Assembly (NCBI GenBank): GCA_007258455.2 | Contig: VDFB02252616.1 | Location: forward strand, 119,696,552 to 119,760,551 | DNA length: 64,000 bases | From: Sequoia sempervirens | Lineage: Eukaryota; Streptophyta; Pinopsida; Cupressales; Cupressaceae | Direction: 5' to 3' | Shown: positions 58,023 to 64,000 of the stretch, piece after piece | Position numbering within the stretch: the first letter of the stretch is position 1 | Layout: every line of letters begins with the position of its first letter | Made by a program: the position numbers and the translations under genes | The notes under the pieces: generated by a model | Database searches by the model: none | What the model saw: only the letters and a program-made list of their open reading frames with translations | What the model was told of the DNA's origin: nothing

Positions 58023-60509
58023 ATGCCAACATTAGAAGACCTAGCATCCCAACTTCACAACCTCCTTCAAACACTTCACCAAATACCCCAACCCCTAGAC
58101 CACCAAACCATACAAAGCCTTTAGACCCTCTTCCAAAATTTTCAACAAATTAAATCACCTCGAATCCAACACCTCCTAGCTCAAGCCAATCAATTCATTG
58201 CCACTTGTCAAATCCAACAACCGCAACATCATCCCCTATCCATTTATTATCAACCAATGCCACCTCAACCTAATGTATCATCCCCTTCCACCTCATACCA
58301 ATCTGATCCATCCACTTCTTCATATGTCGATGCCACATCAACCTATCAAGCTGCATCACAAAAAACACGTGTGAACTTAAGTTATACCTTGCAACAAGGT
58401 CAAACTTCTTCATGTTCTAATGCAACCATTGACAATGGGAATACTAACCTAGGTCATACACCCTATAACTTTCTCATTTCACCATCCAATAAAATGTCTA
58501 TCCCTAATTCACCCTGTCCTAGTCCTAATACATTAGCCTCTCTAACTTATAACCCATTAAACACTTCATTCCACCCATCATCATCTAATCCTCCATCAAA
58601 TCCACACCCTAAATTCAAAAATTTCAAAGATAAACCTATGGTATTACCTCAATCAACCCATCCACCTACAAAGGATGTGACCGAAGGGATACACTCAGGG
58701 AATCAATTGTTTCCATGTCATCCAACTCATATGTTTGAACCTACCAAAGAGTCTTCAAACACCATGCCTATTCCTCTAACCCCATCATGTAGTCTCCCCC
58801 TTGAGCTTATTCAAGAGTCTTCCCCATTGAGCCTAATTCAACATCCATCATGTCTCCATGTCTTTAACCATCTAGAACATGTTGAGCCCATTCAAGAGTC
58901 ATCCCCTTCCACTTCCATTCAAGCAAGCCAAGAGTTATGTCAAGAGCATTATCCTAAGCATGAGGAAACATCAACCTCTCATTCTAATCAAGATCTAGGC
59001 CCATCTAATGATCCCACTCATAACATACTTGGTACTATTTATGATCAAGCTCCCCTCTATGATCTTACTTATGATCAAGAAGGCCATGATGATCCTCTTA
59101 GCAAACTTTATACATTCCATGGTCAAGAGCCTATCACTTCACCTATCCATAAGCAAGAAACCTCCATTGCTCCTATCCATGATCCATCAACATCCACTTC
59201 CCTTGATGAGACATATGCCTCCCAAGCACACATAGAAGATCCAACAAATACCTTGGATCTAAGTAAACACAATGCTAATCAAGATCCTAATGATCCTCCA
59301 TCACCCACTATCGACCCCATTGAAAGTCCTCCATCATATCCTATTGGTCTTTCCACCCTCATTCATGAATTTTCCTCCTTAGAACAACAACAACCATTAT
59401 CTTCCCTTGCTTTATTTTCTCCATCCAATAAGGAACTCATGTCTAGTTTTTCACCTGCACCTAGTCCTGTTGTCCATTGCATACTCCAAAACATGAACCA
59501 CCAAGGTAAAGGTTTAGACCTTCATGAACAAGGTATTTTGGAGCCCATCCATGTCAAAGTCCCTCCACGCTCTTATGGCCTTGGACATACACCCCAAGGA
59601 CACCAATCTCAAGATGTTGGTACTTCCTCCATGCGTCCTACATCCATCTCCTTCCATCATAATCCCTATCATAGCCCTAAAACATATGTTGCCATATCTC
59701 CTCCATCATCCTACAAATGTCAAAACCATGTGATTATACACCTTCCACCATCCACTCTACCACCATTGCTTCCAACTCCTAATATCCCTCCATCTAATCT
59801 ACCTCCACTTCTCCCCACACCTAATCTCCCCATTATTCACTCCCCTTATCCACCTACCCACAAATCCTCTAAACATCTTAATCATGACCAATCAATGCAC
59901 ACATTGTCTAAAAATAAAGCTTCCACTCATTCCACCAAACCTAAGGGATTCCAAAATAAAAATTTGGATGCCTCTACACATAAAGTCAAAAATTCTAAAG
60001 GTCCTAATGCCTTAGCATACAATTGCAAAAATTCAAAGCCAAGTACATCTAAAAAGCTATATAATCACATTTCTCTAAAAGAAAAGTCTAAAAACAAAAT
60101 GGTTTGGGTACCTAAGAAAAAAGAAATCAAGTCAAATGAGGCATCCACATCACAAAATCCCAACCATCCCCTCCCATCCAAAATACACATTCCATTCAAA
60201 AATCTCAAATTCCTAAAACCCACAAGCAAAATAAAATTCATAAAAATACTAAGTCTATGTGGGCACCTAAAGCACTTCATCACCCATCTCCTAAGAAAAC
60301 ATCTCCATCACTTCCTACACCACATCCACATCAAAAGCATCAACATTTATCACAGTGTGTGCAACCATTGGTCATGGTTCCCTTCCATTTCACAACAATT
60401 CCACATATCTCCATCTCCCCACCCTTCACTCATTATCCTAGATATCTACCCCACCACCTTATTATGGTCCATGCTTTTGGCTAAGCCTCCTCATTCATCT
60501 TTTCCATAA
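58023..60509 (+). CDS. Single ORF of element C, Ser/Pro/His-rich, unknown function
   Basis: The frame is open for 750 codons from 58257. Upstream it continues in frame to an ATG at 58023 (MPTLEDLASQLHNLLQTLHQ) with one TAG near 58122, so the original protein was probably about 828 residues. The N-terminal 70 residues have Leu heptads and a Q-rich stretch (possible coiled coil). The middle is low-complexity Ser/Pro/Thr/His with repeated QESSP and PIH words. Near residue 610 of the 750-codon frame lies a basic NKMVWVPKKKE. There is no CCHC knuckle and no known catalytic motif. By position it is a Gag analogue, but the sequence does not show this. After about 60250 a +1 frame also looks coding (ORF 60257-60484), suggesting a frameshift near the end. 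Confidence 0.6.
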
Positions 60510-62376
60510 GTTCCATATAATCCCTATCATCTTCCCTACATAATTTGTATCATAATATACTACTTTCCTCCATAATCCACATCATAATCCATCATCTACC
60601 TACTCCATCTCCCTTTCATGTCATCCCTTACCAACATCTATGAGCATAATGACATCCATCTAGTGGGACTATCACCTTTCATGGAACTATACACTTGAGT
60701 CCCTCCTATCCATATTCCCCTTCTCCTATCCAAAAATTAAAAATTAAAAAAAAAAGGTAAAGAGAAATCCCTTCGTCCAATAGTGAAAACCTGGTAAATA
60801 GGCACCCTAGATAAGTACCATGATGAAAACCTAGAAAATAGGCATCATGTATATGTTGATCTTCTATGTCACTTACACTTGGGGGCACAATGTCTTATAT
60901 ATCCAAACTATCATTCATGTCATATCATTTCCATCCTACCTACCATCTTATCTATCATACATACCTATCATCTTGAGTCCACTTATCCACCCTTCTCCTT
61001 TTGATCTTGATGAAGATATAGGGGAAAAAGGTTGAAACATGTTTTGGGTATCTCTTGACATACCTCATCCTATCTAAACCAACCATATCATTATCCTATC
61101 TGACATAGTATTTGGAGATCACATCCTTGCTCTCTTATGATGCATACATCCATACCATCCATCCATCTATCATGAGCCTTTTATCCCTTATCCCATCACC
61201 CACCCTTGCACCTATACTTGGTTTTCCCCTTGTCTTTAGTATCTAGCACAAAGGCTACTCAAATTTTCATCCTTTGACACCTCAAAACATTTCAAAAGTC
61301 CAAAAATATCAAAACATTTCAAAAGTCCAAAAAAATCAAAACATTTCAAAAGTCCAAATAAATCAAAACATTTCAAAATTCCAAAAAATCAAAACATTTC
61401 AAAAGTTCAAAAAAAACATTTCAAAAGTCCAAAACAAAATCAAAATATCCCAAATAATTCCAAAAAAAAGGAAAAAGGTCCTGAAAAAAAAGACAAAAAA
61501 ATCAAATAGCCAACAAAAATCCAAGCAATAAAATCAAACCAAATTATTTCTTCCAATCAACTCAATCGCATCAATTCAAGCAATAATCCAAATCCAAGTC
61601 AATCCTTAATCCATACCAATCAAGTCAATCAATCTTGTCAAATCATCCAATCACATCCTTTGGTCTTGATCCTAATCTTGTCGTAAACCAAATCAACCAA
61701 TGTCTTAGTCAATCAGTCATCCTTGTGTTGATCTAGGGATATATCATTCCCTATAATGAAAACACTATCATCATCATCAATCAATCAATCAACGGTTTAC
61801 AGCTTGACAGGGGCAATACTTTTTTTTTTTAATCATTTGTGCATACTTGCTTGCTTGCTTGTGTGTGTTATCATTTTATCTTTCATTTGTATCACATCCA
61901 TATCATTTCCAACTAATATTCATATCTTGTGTATGTTGGAATAGTTTTTTACATTATCCTTTGCATATAAGGTCACATAATACCTTTTGTGCATTAATAC
62001 TTTAATGCTCTAAGTCTACTTCCTCATACGTCTAGACGAGGTTGTATTATGCTAGGGCATCAGACACATCGTCACCTTGGTCCTTATACCTTGGTGCATA
62101 ATGTCTAGTGCTAAATCAAACATCATGGTTGCTCACTTTCATTGCAGCATAATGCATCCTTCACTTCTTCTATCTATTCCTTCATCTTTAGTTCTTGACC
62201 CATCCCTTTCATTTTGAGAGCCTACCCATGTTTGTTAAACCCGCCTATCCTCTTGAGGGGGCATCATCATTCCATCACCATCATATTCTGATATCACCCA
62301 TTTTCTTCTATCCATACCTTAGCTTCTTTGAAATGATGTTACTCGACACAAATCTCATCATCTTGAACATCATCTT
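60510..62376. other. 3' internal region of element C
   Basis: 1.9 kb without a credible gene. 60782-60803 carries the 22-base motif shared exactly with element B, and a looser second copy follows at 60820-60841. 61280-61440 is a short tandem repeat. The rest is C/T-rich, with CATCC/ATCAAT words. Confidence 0.6.
61280..61440. repeat. Short tandem repeat, ~27 bp, about six units
   Basis: CAAAACATTTCAAAAGTCC followed by a variable A-rich spacer, repeated about six times. The open frame 61274-61531 across it is a by-product of the repeat. Confidence 0.85.
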
Positions 62377-62390
62377 AAAGAGGGGAAAAA
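62377..62390 (+). promoter_or_regulatory. Polypurine tract of element C
   Basis: AAAGAGGGGAAAAA directly before the 3' LTR; one base different from that of element B. Confidence 0.88.
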
Positions 62391-63251
62391 TGTAGACACC
62401 TAAAAATGTCCTCTTACAATACCTTGTCACAACATTGCATCATTTAGACATATTGTAGCATGTTTTTCCCTAAGTACCCATGTCATCATCTAATTAGTTA
62501 AATAAATATTATTTATTTGACTAATTTCATTTATTCCCTTCCTATGCATAATCCATCCATTCCTCTAATGTTAATTAAATAATTTATATTATTTAATTAA
62601 TGAATTCATAAATTTAACATTAATTAAATAAATCAAATATTTATTTAATTAATAAAATCTTAAAAGGATATTCTCACTTTCTTTTCAAAATTTGAACTCA
62701 TGTGTATCTAATTAATTTATTTAATTAGATAATTCATCAATTATCCCTCTCGTCTTTTTCAGGATTTATTTCCTTTAAAACAATATATCATAAATCTTTC
62801 TATCTTTTTAAAATCTTATCTCATCTTGTTGTATTTCCTCTTTTGTCAAAACTCAAATCCTTATTGAATCTTATCAAATCTTATCTTTGTCCACATCGAA
62901 ACTCTATAAATCTAACATTTCACAGGCCATTTGCATCGAATCTTCATCTAGCATCCTCATTCTATCAAAATTAGTCTTCAATCTTTCATCCATCTCCATC
63001 TATCACCTTCGTCATATTGTTATGTTGCTGAATTGAGCAACTAGCATCCTCCAACAATCAACCTTCAAAATCTTGCATTCTTATGTAGGTGGAGAAGAGC
63101 CATGGAGGTCAATCACATCTAGTTTAAAAATTGGTTTGCATATCTTTTGTTTATTTGCATTTTCATTCTAGTTGTACTTCATGGTGCTTGATAGGGTTTA
63201 GTTAGTTTATTGTTTTCAATACTAAATCTGATTGATTTTTCCCAATCTACA
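62391..63251 (+). repeat. 3' LTR of element C
   Basis: 861 bp, TGTAGACACC...AATCTACA, followed by the TSD AGTAA. Confidence 0.93.
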
Positions 63252-63299
63252 AGTAATAATCAATTCCCTCTTCATTTTTTTCATCTACATAAACATGCC
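63252..63299 (-). pseudogene. Same exon as 55166-55496, 5' part
   Basis: On the minus strand the frame continues as HVYVDEKNEEGIDYYL into 55496. At its upstream edge TCAATCTAG precedes the coding start (63300-63308), a plausible 3' splice site, and the frame has a stop further upstream, so the exon should begin at 63299. Total exon about 374 bp once one TSD is removed. Confidence 0.55.
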
Positions 63300-63592
63300 C
63301 TAGATTGATATGTGCAACAAAGTAGATAAATTAGTCAACATTACAAAAACACTACAAAGTAAGATAACACTATGAATCTCAAAAACTATGTAAGTAGATA
63401 TATTACCTAGTTGAATTAGATCTGATATGTGGTCAAATTCAACCTATGATTCCATCTATGTCAATTCCAGTGTCATCGTGGGTCGGGTATGTGCAAGATC
63501 ATCATGGAAAAAATAGGCCCTTAAGTGGCAAAAAATTCAGAAAAATTAGAGTTAGGCAACTTGACGTAATAAATTGAATAAGTTATCTATAT
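63300..63592. other. Probable intron of the interrupted gene
   Basis: AT-rich sequence upstream (minus strand) of the splice-like site; no coding words found before the gap. Confidence 0.4.
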
Positions 63593-63692
63593 NNNNNNNN
63601 NNNNNNNNNNNNNNNNNNNNNNNNNNNNNNNNNNNNNNNNNNNNNNNNNNNNNNNNNNNNNNNNNNNNNNNNNNNNNNNNNNNNNNNNNNNN
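63593..63692. other. Assembly gap (100 N)
   Basis: Exactly 100 N between the gene remnant and the telomere-like repeat. Any reading frame across it is meaningless. Confidence 0.98.
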
Positions 63693-64000
63693 ACCCTCTA
63701 CCCTATACATTAAACCCTCAATCCTCAATTATCAAACCTCTACCTTATATATTGGGCCCTCAATCCCAATCCATCAACCTTATACGATCAACATGAAAAC
63801 CCTTAAAACCTTAAACCATCAATCCTAATACCTCGACCCTATACCTTAAACCCTTAATCCCTTAAACTCTCTACCCTATACCTTGTACATTAAACCATCA
63901 ACCCTAATCCCTCAACCCTTAAACCCTCAATTCATCAACCCTCAACTAAAAAACATCTACCTTATACATTATACACTCAACCCTAATCCATAAACCCTTA
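63693..64000. repeat. Degenerate telomere-like repeat
   Basis: Variants of AAACCCT/CAACCCT/TAATCCCT recur every 7-16 bases (AAACCCTCAA, AACCCTAATCC, CCCTTAAACC), related to the plant telomere repeat CCCTAAA but with many changes and interspersed TATAC words. Read as an interstitial or satellite repeat, not a live telomere. Runs to the window end. Confidence 0.65.

Larger units (their letters stand above)
55497..63251 (+). mobile_element. Element C: non-autonomous LTR retrotransposon with one ORF
   Basis: A 7,755 bp plus-strand element with LTRs, PBS region and polypurine tract, and a perfect TSD AGTAA (55492-55496 and 63252-63256). No protease, RT, RNase H or integrase was found in 6 kb of internal sequence. 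The LTRs differ by only about 5% by eye outside a ~60 bp indel, so it is younger than A and B. Its polypurine tract, LTR start and 22-base internal motif match element B. Confidence 0.92.

Noticed and set aside
61274..61531. 85-codon frame with repeated QNISKVQK words
   Set aside because: A by-product of the ~27 bp tandem repeat; no start context and no homology recognised.
63574..63828. 84-codon open frame at the right end
   Set aside because: It crosses the 100-N gap, so most of its codons are unknown.
1..64000. tRNA, rRNA or other structured RNA genes
   Set aside because: None recognised; the only tRNA-related sequence is the initiator-Met primer-binding site of element D.

Overview
This is AT-rich plant nuclear DNA made almost entirely of nested, decayed LTR retrotransposons, with no intact host gene. 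The size of the elements, their old LTRs and the absence of compact genes suggest a large-genome plant, perhaps a gymnosperm (inference). Three 100-base N runs (22202-22301, 35617-35716, 63593-63692) split it into four contigs.

Layout. 1-2680 is a ~355 bp tandem array interrupted by a solo Copia-type LTR (257-1333, TSD CCTCA). 2841-14098 is element A, a minus-strand Ty3/gypsy element with TSD TCTTT, inserted in a degenerate coiled-coil coding sequence. 15286-22201 is the 3' part of a second, very large minus-strand Ty3/gypsy element, B. 22302-35616 is a second contig that repeats 8495-21894 in inverted orientation at roughly 96% identity. 35717-54861 is the 5' part of element B. It contains a nested chromovirus-type element D (38359-43748, TSD AATCC) and a second solo Copia-type LTR (45383-46614, TSD CACCT). 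55497-63251 is element C, a plus-strand non-autonomous LTR element with TSD AGTAA, lying inside the last exon of an unidentified gene. 63693-64000 is a degenerate CCCTAAA-like repeat.

Elements A and B look like the Tat branch of Ty3/gypsy: PR-RT-RNase H, a second RNase H with an FDGS-type start, then integrase. Between integrase and 3' LTR both carry an antisense gene with a plant mobile domain (PMD). B has a Gag; A seems to have lost its own. C has no pol, but shares with B the polypurine tract, the first eight LTR bases and a 22-base motif downstream of integrase, so B-type elements are its likely helpers.

Assembly. The inverted arrangement is probably a scaffolding artefact. The first 169 bases of contig 3 are an exact reverse complement of the first 169 bases of contig 2, so contig 2 joins contig 3 when flipped. 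Contig 1's last 476 bases also match contig 3's start directly (~97%). The TSD GATGG at 15281-15285 and 54862-54866 shows that the contig 1 and contig 3 parts bracket one insertion of about 19 kb. Contigs 1 and 2 are therefore two versions (alleles or duplicates) of the same locus.
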